Shown piece by piece: positions 1 through 8,015 of a stretch of 33,145 bases of DNA (the first letter of the stretch is position 1; every line of letters starts with the position of its first letter). This DNA is from CAYTEO01 sp964436825 (lineage in GTDB: Bacteria > Krumholzibacteriota > Krumholzibacteriia > LZORAL124-64-63): positions 1 to 33,145 of the forward strand of contig CAYTEO010000030.1 of the NCBI GenBank assembly GCA_964436825.1, read 5' to 3'. The position numbers and the translations under genes were made by a program. The notes beneath the pieces were generated by a model. It made no database searches. It was given only the letters and a program-made list of their open reading frames with translations, and was not told the DNA's origin.

Positions 1-2
1 CC

Positions 3-890
3 ATCCGGCTGGCGGCATTCGCCCATCTCGACAGGACAACCGCATCGCTTGGCGACGATGTATTGTCACGGGAAGAGATCCGCAAGGGGTTTCTGTTCCA
101 GGGAACATTGATCCGCCTCATCGGCCCGAAAGGCATCTTCAAACCCCGTCAGCTGGCACTTCCGCTCTCCATCACGACGATCCCCGAGAACCCACGCAGG
201 CCCCGGCCCTACAACGACCGCGTGCTGGACAACGCCATCATCTACCGGTATCGCGGCACGGACCCGGACCACCAGGACAACCAGGGACTGCGGGAACTGA
301 TGTGGAACGAGCTCCCCCTCGTGTACTTCCACGGCGTCGTGCCTAGACTCTACCAGGTCTTCTATCCCGTCTTCATCGTCGCCGACGATCCGCGCCGACT
401 CTCATTCACAGTCATGGCCGACACCGCCGATTCGCTGCCCGGCATCTTGCGACCCGTCGACGACGCGGACCCCACTCCCAGGCGGCAGTACATCACCACG
501 ACCGTGCTGCAGAGAATCCACCAGCGTTCCTTCCGGGAGCGGGTCATCGCAGCCTACCGCAGGCACTGCGCCATCTGCCGCCTGCATCATCCCGAGCTGC
601 TCGATGCCGCCCACATCATTCCCGACAGCGAGGGCGGTCGACCGGAGGTCCGCAATGGCCTGTCCCTCTGCAAGCTCCACCACGCCGCGTTCGACCGGAA
701 CATCCTGGGCATCACCCCCGACTACCGCGTCGAGATCCGTCTCGACATCCTGCGCGAGGAGGACGGCCCCATGCTCAGACACGGCCTGCAAGAACTGCAT
801 GGTGCACGAATCATCCTGCCCCGCCGCCGGGAGGACCGACCGGACCCAGAACTACTGGAAGAACGGTACGCACGCTTCCGTTGTGCCTGA
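3..890 (+). CDS. HNH endonuclease, 5'-truncated by the window edge
   Basis: This is the C-terminal part of an HNH-type nuclease. A TTG at 63 could be read as a start, but the same frame is open to the left edge and reads IRLAAFAHLDRTTASLGDDV before it. That looks like genuine coding sequence of this family, so the real start lies upstream of the window. The N-terminal part (GPKGIFKPRQLALPLSITT) is a conserved non-catalytic region seen with this nuclease type. The HNH core is at about nt 567-695: a CAIC zinc-knuckle pair, DAAHII with the catalytic His, then NGLSLCKLHHAAFD with the Asn, Cys and His of the beta-beta-alpha metal fold. Such proteins are often annotated as restriction-type endonucleases, but no methyltransferase is visible and the upstream context is missing, so a defence role is only inference. 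Confidence 0.8.
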   Translation: MRLAAFAHLDRTTASLGDDVLSREEIRKGFLFQGTLIRLIGPKGIFKPRQLALPLSITTIPENPRRPRPYNDRVLDNAIIYRYRGTDPDHQDNQGLRELMWNELPLVYFHGVVPRLYQVFYPVFIVADDPRRLSFTVMADTADSLPGILRPVDDADPTPRRQYITTTVLQRIHQRSFRERVIAAYRRHCAICRLHHPELLDAAHIIPDSEGGRPEVRNGLSLCKLHHAAFDRNILGITPDYRVEIRLDILREEDGPMLRHGLQELHGARIILPRRREDRPDPELLEERYARFRCA

Positions 891-965
891 CCACGCTTGC
901 ACGCCCCCCGCCGGGACGACATCGTTGGCACCGTTACAGGGAACCGACCACACGGGGAGGAAACC

Positions 966-1736
966 ATGCTCACCAACCACACCGCCCTGATCACCGGCGC
1001 CAGCGCGGGCATCGGCGCCGCCACGGCCCGCGCCTTCGCCCGCGCGGGGGCGCGGCTGATCCTGCTGGCCCGCCGCCGCGAGCGGATCGCGGCCCTGGCC
1101 GAGGAGCTGCACGCCGAGCACGGGACCGAGACCCACCTGCTGGTCCTGGACGTGCGGGACCGCGACGCCGTCTTCGCCGCCCTGGAGGACTTGCCCGACC
1201 CGTGGCGGGAGATCGACATCCTGGTCAACAACGCCGGCCTGAGCCGCGGGCTGGAGCCCGTGCACGAGGGCGACCCCGGCGACTGGGAAGAGATGATCGA
1301 CACGAACATCAAGGGGCTGCTCTGGGTCACCCGGGCCGTCCTGCCGGGGATGGTGGCCCGGGACCGGGGGCACGTCATCAACATCGGCTCGGTGTCGGGG
1401 CACGACGTCTACCCGGGCGGGGCCGTCTACTGCGCCACCAAGTTCGCCGTCCACGCCCTGACCACCGGCCTGCGCATCGACATGAAGGGCACCCGGGTGC
1501 GGGTCTCGACCGTGGATCCCGGCCAGGTGGAGACCGAGTTCTCCCTGGTCCGCTTCCACGGCGACCGGGAGCGCGCCGACGCCGTCTACACCCAGTTCCC
1601 GCCCCTCCAGCCCGACGACGTGGCCGAGGCGGTCCTGTTCTGCGCCACGCGGCCACCCCACGTGAACATCGGGGAGATCATCCTCTGGCCCACCGACCAG
1701 AAGACCGTCACCATCAACCACCCGCGGGGGCGCTGA
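966..1736 (+). CDS. SDR-family NAD(P)-dependent oxidoreductase (YdfG-like)
   Basis: Classical short-chain dehydrogenase/reductase of 256 residues, soluble. The ATG at 966 follows a GGGGAGG Shine-Dalgarno, so an upstream in-frame start near 897 is not needed. Visible motifs are the cofactor loop TGASAGIG at residues 10-17, DV at 62-63 (adenine contact), NNAG at 88-91, the active-site Ser in NIGSVSG (S142) and YCATK with Y155 and K159. The Arg-rich end of the second strand (LLARRRER, 33-40) suggests NADP(H) preference. The spelling YPGGAVYCATKFAV and the C-terminal NIGEIILWPTDQ resemble the YdfG group acting on 3-hydroxy acids or serine, but the substrate cannot be fixed from sequence. It is a single gene, converging on the GreA-like gene across a hairpin. 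Confidence 0.9.
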   Translation: MLTNHTALITGASAGIGAATARAFARAGARLILLARRRERIAALAEELHAEHGTETHLLVLDVRDRDAVFAALEDLPDPWREIDILVNNAGLSRGLEPVHEGDPGDWEEMIDTNIKGLLWVTRAVLPGMVARDRGHVINIGSVSGHDVYPGGAVYCATKFAVHALTTGLRIDMKGTRVRVSTVDPGQVETEFSLVRFHGDRERADAVYTQFPPLQPDDVAEAVLFCATRPPHVNIGEIILWPTDQKTVTINHPRGR

Positions 1737-1767
1737 GCGCCGCGGGACCGGCAGGCTGAAACGACGA

Positions 1768-1791
1768 GGGGGACGCCCGACGGCGTCCCCC
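1768..1791. terminator. Hairpin between convergent genes, likely bidirectional terminator
   Basis: A perfect 10-bp inverted repeat GGGGGACGCC / GGCGTCCCCC encloses the loop CGAC. One or two further weak pairs extend it outward. It lies 31 bp past the SDR stop and 27 bp before the stop of the opposing GreA-like gene. There is no real T-tract on either side, so if it terminates transcription it does so as a GC-rich hairpin, or it acts as a 3'-end stabiliser. Confidence 0.7.
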
Positions 1792-1818
1792 TTCCCGTGA
1801 TGGTCGCTGCGTGCGCCC

Positions 1819-4017
1819 CTAGAGCGCCGGCTCGATGGACAGGATCTCCCAGCGCCGCCGGCTGCCCTCCTCGCCGAACTCCACCTGGTCGCCCACCTGG
1901 CGGCCCATGAAGGCCTGGGCCAGGGGCGCCGTGTAGGAGAGGACGCCGTTCTCGGGATCGGAGTCCCACACCCCCAGGAAGGTGAACGTCTCCTGCTGCC
2001 CGCCGACCAGGTCCCGCACGCGGATGCGTGTGCCGATGTTGACGAAGTCGCTGTGGGCCAGCTCCGGAGGGATGATCTTGGCCTTGGCCAGCTCGCTCTC
2101 GATGTGGGTGGCCCGCGACGTGATCTGGTCGCGCTTCTCCAGGGCCGCCGTGTACTCCGAGTTCTCGCTCAGGTCCCCGTGGGCGGCCGCCTCGCCGATC
2201 TGCTTGGCCACGGCGGGAATCTGGACCTTGACCAGGTCGTCCAGCTCCTCCCGCCGGCGCTGCAGGGCCACCTCGGTGGTGTAGATGACGTCCTGCTCCT
2301 CCCACGGCCTCTGGTTCTCCAGGAAGACCTCGGGGTGGGACTCGCGCAGGGTCGAGACCATCAGCGTGCGGATGGCGGCGCGCAGACCGGTGTTCTGCTC
2401 CATCTGGTCGCGCAGGTCGCGGGCGCGCGCCTGGTCCACGGTGGCCAGGTAGTCGCGCAGCGGCGCGCCGTTGTCGATCAGCAGGGTCTCCTGGGCCATC
2501 TCCAGGACCCGGCGCAGCCGCTTGTCGTCGGTCATGGCCGTCATGCGGCCTGTGGCCTCCAGCAGGTCCAGCAGGGCGTCCAGGATGCGGCCGGGGGCAG
2601 CGGTGTCCAGCTCGCGCAGACCGGCCCCGAAACGGCTCTCCTGGTGCCGGGCGCGCCAGAGCCAGCAGACGACGTCGGGAGCGGAGGTGGGGCGCTCCAG
2701 GATCTCGCCCAGGGCGGCGTCCAGCAGGTCGGCGCGGCCGGCGGACAGCAGCTCCTTGGCGATCAGCTCGGCGATGTGCCTGCGGGCCCGCGGCAGCACG
2801 ACCGCCCACGATTCGGGCCACCGCTCCGGCTCCAGGGAGCGGACGAAGCGCAGGATCGACTGCTGGAGCCGGTCGCTGAAACGCAGGGCGATCTGGCTGA
2901 GATCCTCGACCAGGGCCAGGACCTTGCGCGCGGCGGCGGGATTGAGCTTCGCCACGTTGGCCTCGGTGGCGGCCACCTCGGCGTGGACGGCCAGGGCAGC
3001 GAGGGTCAGGACCGGGTCGCTCTTGAGGTGGACGCCGGCCAGCCGCGCCGCTGCGTTGCCCAGCTCGGCCAGCAGCTCCAGGTCGCCCCCCCCCTCGCGG
3101 CGAGCCTCGTCCAGGTAGTCCAGGACGAACTCCAGGCGGGCCAGGTCGTCGGTCAGCTTGCGGTACTGCTCCCGGCGGCGCTCGGTGTAGCTGCGCTGGC
3201 GGCGCAGCACCCGGAAGGTGGGCTGCGAGGCGCCGCCCATCTCCAGCCGCGTCGAGCGCTTCAGGACGGAACGGGCCTTTTTCCACCAGTCGGGCCACCC
3301 CTTCTCACCCATCAGCTCCACCACCCAGCCACGCAGCTCCCGATAGGTGCATGTGCGGTCGCGGGTGGCCTCCAGGGCCAGCAGGACGAACTCGACCGGG
3401 TCCGACCCGGCCAGCTCGCGCAGCTCGTCGGGACGGTAGATCAGCAGCGACGGGAAGTGTCTGCGCGGCAGGATGATGACCTCGCGGATCCTCTCGCGGT
3501 CGATGGTGGCGTGCCGGCCCCGGAACGAGACGCGCAGGGCGGCCTTCTGGGCATCCACCTCCTCGACGACGCCTGGATCCAGGAAGGACCGGTCCCGCAG
3601 GAAGGAACCCGGGGGAAGCTGGAGGAAGCGGTCGGCCTGCTCCAGGGCAACGTCCAGGGGCACCTGCTCGGCCAGCAGCTTGCCCAGCAGGGTCGAGACG
3701 TCGGGGTAGTCGGGATGGAACCGCTGCAGCAGCTGCCGCAGCTCCCTGCGCAGGAGGCCCGAGGTGGGGACCTCGGCGGCGGCCTGGCGGGCGGCGTCGA
3801 GGCGCTCCTCGGGACCGCCGCGCTGCTCGGCCTCGCTCAGCATCATCCCCAGCAGGGTGTCGGCCTTCTCGTCGGCGCCCAGGCGGCTGACCTGCCCCAC
3901 GACCCGCGCCAGGCCGGACCAGGAGATCTCCTCCTCGTCCAGGACGTCGGGCCACAGGGACTCCAGCGCGTCGAACTGGCGGGAGTTGGCCAGCTTCTTC
4001 AGCTTCAACAGGTTCAT
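1819..4017 (-). CDS. greA: GreA/GreB-type transcript cleavage factor fused to a large N-terminal region
   Basis: The last ~156 of 732 residues (from about 577) are a complete Gre factor. An antiparallel coiled coil carries the tip GDLSENSEY, whose Asp615 and Glu618 correspond to the acidic pair that reaches the RNA polymerase active site and drives cleavage of backtracked RNA. An FKBP-like C-terminal domain follows. Typical GreA is only ~160 residues. The preceding ~575 residues are mostly helical and include a Trp-rich WPDWWKKARSVLKR stretch (241-254) typical of the long GreA proteins of spirochaetes and chlamydiae. The start was set at 4017 because GGAGG (4023-4027) lies 5 nt upstream; an in-frame ATG at 4056 lacks a comparable site. 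The role of the N-terminal part is unknown; coupling Gre activity to another partner is inference. A run of nine G on the coding strand (3086-3094) encodes EGGGD. Confidence 0.85.
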   Translation of the reverse strand: MNLLKLKKLANSRQFDALESLWPDVLDEEEISWSGLARVVGQVSRLGADEKADTLLGMMLSEAEQRGGPEERLDAARQAAAEVPTSGLLRRELRQLLQRFHPDYPDVSTLLGKLLAEQVPLDVALEQADRFLQLPPGSFLRDRSFLDPGVVEEVDAQKAALRVSFRGRHATIDRERIREVIILPRRHFPSLLIYRPDELRELAGSDPVEFVLLALEATRDRTCTYRELRGWVVELMGEKGWPDWWKKARSVLKRSTRLEMGGASQPTFRVLRRQRSYTERRREQYRKLTDDLARLEFVLDYLDEARREGGGDLELLAELGNAAARLAGVHLKSDPVLTLAALAVHAEVAATEANVAKLNPAAARKVLALVEDLSQIALRFSDRLQQSILRFVRSLEPERWPESWAVVLPRARRHIAELIAKELLSAGRADLLDAALGEILERPTSAPDVVCWLWRARHQESRFGAGLRELDTAAPGRILDALLDLLEATGRMTAMTDDKRLRRVLEMAQETLLIDNGAPLRDYLATVDQARARDLRDQMEQNTGLRAAIRTLMVSTLRESHPEVFLENQRPWEEQDVIYTTEVALQRRREELDDLVKVQIPAVAKQIGEAAAHGDLSENSEYTAALEKRDQITSRATHIESELAKAKIIPPELAHSDFVNIGTRIRVRDLVGGQQETFTFLGVWDSDPENGVLSYTAPLAQAFMGRQVGDQVEFGEEGSRRRWEILSIEPAL

Positions 4018-4131
4018 CTCCGCCTCCCGCGTCTCGGTCACCTGATGCTCGAGCACAGACAGAGCCGCTCACCGCAACGGAGGTCGCGGCGGCCGCTCGA
4101 CCGTCGACTCTACTTCACCGTTTCTGCGGAT

Positions 4132-4140
4132 AAGATAGCA
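4132..4140 (-). promoter_or_regulatory. Candidate extended -10 promoter for the GreA-fusion gene
   Basis: On the minus strand TGC-TATCTT is an extended -10 element with four of six consensus bases, about 115 nt upstream of the chosen ATG. No convincing -35 accompanies it, which is tolerated for extended -10 promoters. The call rests only on sequence likeness. Confidence 0.3.
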
Positions 4141-4169
4141 GGTTTGGCGACGGAGGAAAGGGCGGGACC

Positions 4170-4787
4170 CTATTTGACCATCGTCATCGTCCAGGAGTCG
4201 CTGTGACCGTCACTCCACAGGCGAACGACGTAGCGTCCCGACGGCACGACGGTCCCGGCCTCGTCGGTCCCGTCCCAGATGACCGTGTGCCACCCGGCCG
4301 ACGTCTCGGCGGGCAGGGTCCGGACCCGCTGACCCCGGATGTCGTAGATCTCGAGCCGGGCCACCCCCACACCGCCAGGGCTCTCGGGGATCCCGTAGCT
4401 GATCGTCGTCTGGGGGTTGAACGGGTTGGGGTAGTTGGGCTTCAGCCGCACGACCACCGGCGGGCTGACGAGCTGCAGCTGGGGATCGGGCAGCTCGACC
4501 GGATCGGAGGAGACGCTCAGTTCCCCCTCCAGCCCGGCGGCGGAGACCCCGCTGACCCGCACCCGGTACTCGTGGCCGTAGTCGACCTCCAGGATGTAGG
4601 TGGTGTCCTGGATGGTGGCATGGAACCGGAAGGGCTGGCCGTCGATGGAGCGGTAGACGTTGTAGTGGTCGACAGGTGCGCCGTCCCGGGGCGGGCTCCA
4701 GTGGAAAGTCACCGGTACGGCGACAGCGGCGGTGGCCGCCCCGAGCCCAAGCAGGAGGATGGCGACCACCGGGACCGTCCTCGCCAT
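4170..4787 (-). CDS. Small secreted FnIII protein with FlgD-like C-terminal sorting tail
   Basis: Exported protein of 205 residues. An N-terminal signal peptide (MARTVPVVAILLLGLGAA) is followed by one fibronectin type III domain (about 26-100; WSPPRDGAPVDHYNVYR and YEYRVRVSGVSAAG-like strands). A FlgD-Ig/Por-type tail runs from about 113 to the end: NYPNPFNPQTTISY, LEIYDIRGQRVRTL, WDGTDEAGTVVPSGRYVVRL. In Bacteroidetes and related lineages this tail directs outer-membrane export by the type IX system, but no such component lies in this window. The start was taken at 4787, where the signal peptide begins; the open frame to 4976 reads as non-coding. A single FnIII plus tail is much shorter than usual cargo of this class, which normally carries an enzyme or many repeats, so its job is unknown. 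Confidence 0.75.
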   Translation of the reverse strand: MARTVPVVAILLLGLGAATAAVAVPVTFHWSPPRDGAPVDHYNVYRSIDGQPFRFHATIQDTTYILEVDYGHEYRVRVSGVSAAGLEGELSVSSDPVELPDPQLQLVSPPVVVRLKPNYPNPFNPQTTISYGIPESPGGVGVARLEIYDIRGQRVRTLPAETSAGWHTVIWDGTDEAGTVVPSGRYVVRLWSDGHSDSWTMTMVK

Positions 4788-5044
4788 GGACCTGTTCCGT
4801 CGTGAGACGCGTGGAGTCACCCGCTCATGCTCCCTGTTCGGTACCAGACGATCGTCGTGTCGAATGCGGTTGCCGACACCTTCTTTGCAACAAGGATGCC
4901 ACCTCGTTGCTACCGCCGAGAATGTGGTGACGTCGTCCCCAGTGGGACAGGGTGGGGCACGACGCGGATCCTCCATCGGCCGGCCTCCTGCCGGCGGAAC
5001 GGGGATGGAGACGTCTGCGTCGGGCGGACTCCCTTCGCCCCACC

Positions 5045-5073
5045 AGTAAGGGATGTCGCAATGGTCCTGTCAA
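5045..5073 (-). promoter_or_regulatory. Candidate sigma-70-like promoter for the FnIII/FlgD-tail gene
   Basis: On the minus strand a perfect -35 TTGACA (5068-5073) is followed by a 17-nt spacer and CTTACT (5045-5050). The -10 matches only three of six consensus bases. It would give a leader of about 250 nt before the ATG at 4787. Confidence 0.3.
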
Positions 5074-5240
5074 TAGATCGATCGTGAGGTATGCCCGCTT
5101 TTTTGTGAGTTATTGTCACTGTCGACGGCAAAATGCAGCCTCCGGCAGGGTGGTCACCGGGGCGGTTCGGGAATAGGATGTCGGTCACTGGACCCGCATG
5201 CTCCCGCATCGGGAGCACCGACCTGTGCGATTCGTGGGGC

Positions 5241-5246
5241 AGGAGG
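5241..5246 (+). promoter_or_regulatory. Shine-Dalgarno deciding the TTG start of nfo
   Basis: AGGAGG lies 6 nt before TTG at 5253. The in-frame ATGs further upstream (5133 and 5178) have no comparable site and would add residues that do not belong to endonuclease IV. Confidence 0.75.
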
Positions 5247-5252
5247 TGCAGC

Positions 5253-6149
5253 TTGCAATCGGTCCCGCCACCGGCCAATGACCTGCTGGGCGCCCACGTC
5301 TCCGCGGCCGGCGGTGTGGACAGGGCGCCGGCCCGGGCCGCAGCACTGCCGTCGCGCGCCTTCCAGCTCTTCACCAAGAACCAGAACCAGTGGGTGGGCA
5401 AGCCGCTGTCCGACACGACGGTGGCGGCGTGGTTCGAGCAGCTCGCCGCCTGCGGTCTCTCCCCGGAACACACCTGCAGCCACGACTCCTACCTCATCAA
5501 CCTGGCGGCCACCAGGCGGGAGAACCTGGAGAAGTCCCGCACCGCCTTCGTCGACGAGATCGAGCGCTGCGCCCGGCTGCGGATCCCCTACCTGGTCTGG
5601 CACCCCGGCAGCCACCTGGGCGAGGGAGAAACCGCCGGGATCGCCGCCGTGGCCCGCAACGCCGACCGTTGCCTGGAGGAGGCAGCGGCCGGACCGGTGG
5701 CCGGGACCGACGACGTCCTGCTCTGCATCGAGACGACCGCGGGCCAGGGAACGAACCTGGGTTGGCGGTTCGAGCACCTGCGGGACATCATCGCCGCCTC
5801 GCGCTACCCGGACCGCTACGGCGTCGTCGTCGACACCTGCCACGTCCACGCCGCCGGCTACGACGTCGTCACGCCGGCGGGGTGGCGGCGGACCCTGGCC
5901 GAGCTGGACGCCGCCGTCGGACTGGAGCGGGTCAAGGTCGTCCACCTGAACGACTCGCGGCGGGAGCGCGGCAGCCGTGTCGATCGTCACGCCCGGATCG
6001 GCGAGGGAACGATCGGCGCCGAGGCGTTCGGCCACATCGTGCGAACCCGCCGGCTGCGGCACGCCCTGATGATCCTGGAGGTCCCCGGCGGCGAACAGGC
6101 CTACCGGGAGGACCTGCAGCTGCTGCGTACCCTGCGCCGCGGCGGTTGA
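5253..6149 (+). CDS. nfo: Endonuclease IV (deoxyribonuclease IV), AP endonuclease
   Basis: Zinc-dependent TIM-barrel AP endonuclease of base-excision repair. It cuts 5' of abasic sites and removes 3'-blocking groups. With the TTG start it has 298 residues, close to the 285 of E. coli Nfo. All nine expected metal ligands can be placed: H77, H117, E160, D194, H197, H231, D244, H246 and E276. Family signatures are GAHVSAAGG (13-21), FTKNQNQW (40-47), VVDTCHVHAAGYD and LNDSRRERGSRVDRH. Its stop is 5 bp from the stop of the convergent peptidase gene, with no terminator between them. It appears to be transcribed alone. Confidence 0.93.
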   Translation: MQSVPPPANDLLGAHVSAAGGVDRAPARAAALPSRAFQLFTKNQNQWVGKPLSDTTVAAWFEQLAACGLSPEHTCSHDSYLINLAATRRENLEKSRTAFVDEIERCARLRIPYLVWHPGSHLGEGETAGIAAVARNADRCLEEAAAGPVAGTDDVLLCIETTAGQGTNLGWRFEHLRDIIAASRYPDRYGVVVDTCHVHAAGYDVVTPAGWRRTLAELDAAVGLERVKVVHLNDSRRERGSRVDRHARIGEGTIGAEAFGHIVRTRRLRHALMILEVPGGEQAYREDLQLLRTLRRGG

Positions 6150-6154
6150 CCGGC

Positions 6155-7159
6155 TCAGTGGACGTGGGGCGACGGGCCGCCGTCGTCCCTGTCCCCGTTG
6201 CCGCCCGGCGGGGAACCGGCCTGCGGGTCGCCGCGGGCCGGCGGGGTCCAGAGGTGGGACGCCAACGGCCGCAGTGCCTCCTCCTCGCGCTCCATCCGCT
6301 CCAGGCGCCGCGCATCCCGCCAGCGGCGGCCGGCTATCCCGACCATCAGGACGCAGGCCAGCAGGATGAACAGCCCCGGCCAGCGGGTCAGCATGACCAG
6401 CCAGCCGAAGCGCAGGTGATGGCGACCGCGGAAGGCGGCGGCGAAACCCGCCAGCGGCTCGCCCGTGGCGCGGGCGAAGCCGGCGGCGAAATCACCGGCG
6501 GTGCGGGTCTGCAGCAGGATCGACGGGACGGCCCCCTCGCCGTGGCGCTGCTGCAGGAAGCGCACGGCCAGCAGGGCGGTCCGGTAGGCGCGGTCGGCCC
6601 AGGGCTGCGGCCCGGCGAAATCGCGCTCCAGGTCCTGGAGATCCGGCACACCCTCCAGGACCAGCGACACCGTGTCGCGCCAGCGCCACTCGCCGCTGAC
6701 GTGCTGGGCCACCCCCTCGTGGAACCAGCGCGGCACCCCCACCGGCCCGGCCGCCTGGTCCAGCAGGCAGTGGGCCAGCTCGTGCAGGACCACCTCGCCC
6801 AGGGGCCGGTCATGGCGATCGCTGCGCCAGGCATCGATCACGGCCGTGCGGCCGCCCAGGGCCACGCCGATCCCCCAGTCGGGCAACGCGCCGGCGGTCC
6901 AGCGCCGGAAGGTATCGGTCGTCACCAGGTGGACGGTGATCTCCAGGGGCGCTCGCGCGTAGGGCCAGCAGACGGCCAGCAGACGTTCCCGCCCAGCCGC
7001 CAGCGCCTGTCGGCAGCGCGCAACGGTCGCGGTGTCGATCCCGGCGCTCGTCTCCCAGCGGACCGGCAGGCGGTCGCTTCCGGCCGCCGTCACCGGCCGC
7101 ACGAACCCCAGCGCCAGCACGGCGGCACCCAGCAGCAACAGGCGGCGAACCGCTCCCAT
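6155..7159 (-). CDS. Membrane-anchored gluzincin (HEXXH) metallopeptidase, MA-clan
   Basis: A 334-residue exported protein. An N-terminal signal peptide (about 1-26) precedes a peptidase-MA-like domain with HELAH at 126-130. The third zinc ligand is E148 within WFHEGVAQH, 18 residues downstream, the gluzincin spacing. A single transmembrane helix follows near the C-terminus (about 253-275), and a Pro/Gly/Asp-rich tail (about 300-334) would be cytoplasmic. The catalytic part therefore lies outside the inner membrane. The start at 7159 has GGGAGG 4 nt upstream. The substrate is unknown. Divergent from the sirtuin gene with only 93 bp between, it probably shares a control region with it. Confidence 0.8.
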   Translation of the reverse strand: MGAVRRLLLLGAAVLALGFVRPVTAAGSDRLPVRWETSAGIDTATVARCRQALAAGRERLLAVCWPYARAPLEITVHLVTTDTFRRWTAGALPDWGIGVALGGRTAVIDAWRSDRHDRPLGEVVLHELAHCLLDQAAGPVGVPRWFHEGVAQHVSGEWRWRDTVSLVLEGVPDLQDLERDFAGPQPWADRAYRTALLAVRFLQQRHGEGAVPSILLQTRTAGDFAAGFARATGEPLAGFAAAFRGRHHLRFGWLVMLTRWPGLFILLACVLMVGIAGRRWRDARRLERMEREEEALRPLASHLWTPPARGDPQAGSPPGGNGDRDDGGPSPHVH

Positions 7160-7183
7160 GATCCCTCCCGGCGTTGAACCCGA

Positions 7184-7213
7184 TTGACAGCCCCGATCCC
7201 CGCCGAGCATCAT
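7184..7213 (+). promoter_or_regulatory. Sigma-70-like promoter of the sirtuin-glycosyltransferase operon
   Basis: A perfect -35 TTGACA (7184-7189), an 18-nt spacer and CATCAT (7208-7213, four of six) place transcription start near 7220, about 33 nt before the sirtuin ATG. Confidence 0.5.
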
Positions 7214-7237
7214 GCGCCAGGGCACCAGGGATCGCAA
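7209..7237 (-). promoter_or_regulatory. Candidate divergent promoter of the HEXXH peptidase gene
   Basis: On the minus strand TTGCGA (7232-7237), a 17-nt spacer and CATGAT (7209-7214) form a weak sigma-70-like promoter. Its -10 lies on top of the -10 of the opposite promoter (7208-7213), so the two would compete for polymerase. Confidence 0.35.
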
Positions 7238-7252
7238 CCCGGGAGGGTTCAC

Positions 7253-7996
7253 ATGGACGAGCAAGCCAGGGCCCTGGCCGCCGTCGGGGAGCTGCTGACC
7301 CCCGACGCGCGGGTGGCCGTCCTGACCGGTGCGGGCGTCTCGGCCGCCAGCGGCGTGCCGACGTTCCGGGGCAGCGAGGACAGCCTCTGGGAGAACCTCC
7401 GCCCCGAGGAGCTGGCCACGCCGGAGGCCTTCGCCCGCGACCCCGTGCAGGTCTGGCGCTGGTACGACTGGCGCCGCGGCCTGGTGGCGGCCTGCGAGCC
7501 CAACGCCGCCCACCTGGCCCTGGCGGAGCTGGCCGGCCGCGTCGGCGAGCTGGCGATCGTCACCCAGAACGTCGACGGGCTCCACCAGCGGGCGGGCAGC
7601 CGCGACGTGGTCGAGTTCCACGGCTCGCTGTGGCGGGTCCGCTGCACCGGCTGCGGCCGGGAACGGGAGGACCGGCGCGTCCCGCTGCCGATCCCGCCCC
7701 GCTGCGACGATTGCGGCGGCATGCTGCGGCCGGGAGTGGTCTGGTTCGGCGAGACCATCCCGCCGCAGGCCATGGCGGCCGCGACGGCCGCGGTCGAGAA
7801 CTGCGACCTCCTGCTGGTGATCGGCACCTCCGGCGTCGTCTACCCGGCGGCGGGACTGGCCCACCTGGCCAAGCAGTGCGGCGCCGTCGTCGCCGAGTTC
7901 AACCTCGAGAGCAGCGGTGTCGCCGCCTGGGTCGACCACTTCATCGCCGGCGGTGCCGAACGGACCGTGCCGCTGCTGCTGGACCGGATCGCCTGA
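7253..7996 (+). CDS. cobB: NAD-dependent protein deacylase, class III sirtuin
   Basis: Sirtuin of 247 residues that removes acyl groups from lysine using NAD+. Visible motifs are GAGVSAASGVPTFRG (26-40), TQNVDGLHQRAGS (104-116), catalytic H123 in EFHGS, zinc ligands C131/C134 and C151/C154, GVVWFGE and GTSGVVYPAAG. Y71 and R74 occur as YDWR, the Tyr-x-x-Arg pair that in class III sirtuins (CobB, SIRT5) binds the carboxylate of succinyl- or malonyl-lysine. Desuccinylase/demalonylase activity is therefore likely (inference from the family). The ATG at 7253 follows GGGAGG at 7241-7246. It is followed after 19 bp by a glycosyltransferase gene, probably in the same transcript, though no functional link is evident. 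Confidence 0.93.
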   Translation: MDEQARALAAVGELLTPDARVAVLTGAGVSAASGVPTFRGSEDSLWENLRPEELATPEAFARDPVQVWRWYDWRRGLVAACEPNAAHLALAELAGRVGELAIVTQNVDGLHQRAGSRDVVEFHGSLWRVRCTGCGREREDRRVPLPIPPRCDDCGGMLRPGVVWFGETIPPQAMAAATAAVENCDLLLVIGTSGVVYPAAGLAHLAKQCGAVVAEFNLESSGVAAWVDHFIAGGAERTVPLLLDRIA

Positions 7997-8015
7997 CAGC
8001 CGAAGGGGTCCCTGG

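Larger units (their letters stand above)
4788..5252. other. 465-bp intergenic region between divergent genes
   Basis: No gene is visible here. The stretch is less GC-rich than its neighbours. It contains a short inverted repeat GTGTCG/CGACAC (4857-4879), a GATCGATC palindrome (5076-5083), a T6 run (5099-5104) and the near-palindrome GTGAGTTATTGTCAC (5105-5119). I found no known riboswitch consensus. The long leader of the minus-strand secreted-protein gene (about 250 nt from the candidate promoter at 5045-5073) is unexplained. Confidence 0.5.

Noticed and set aside
3..890. Restriction-modification or other defence system around the HNH nuclease
   Set aside because: The downstream neighbours are an SDR enzyme and a GreA-like factor; no methyltransferase or other defence gene is visible, and the upstream side is outside the window.
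4788..5045. Riboswitch in the long leader of the FnIII/FlgD-tail gene
   Set aside because: I compared by eye with cyclic-di-GMP, cobalamin, SAM and glycine riboswitch consensus elements and found no match; only short inverted repeats are present.
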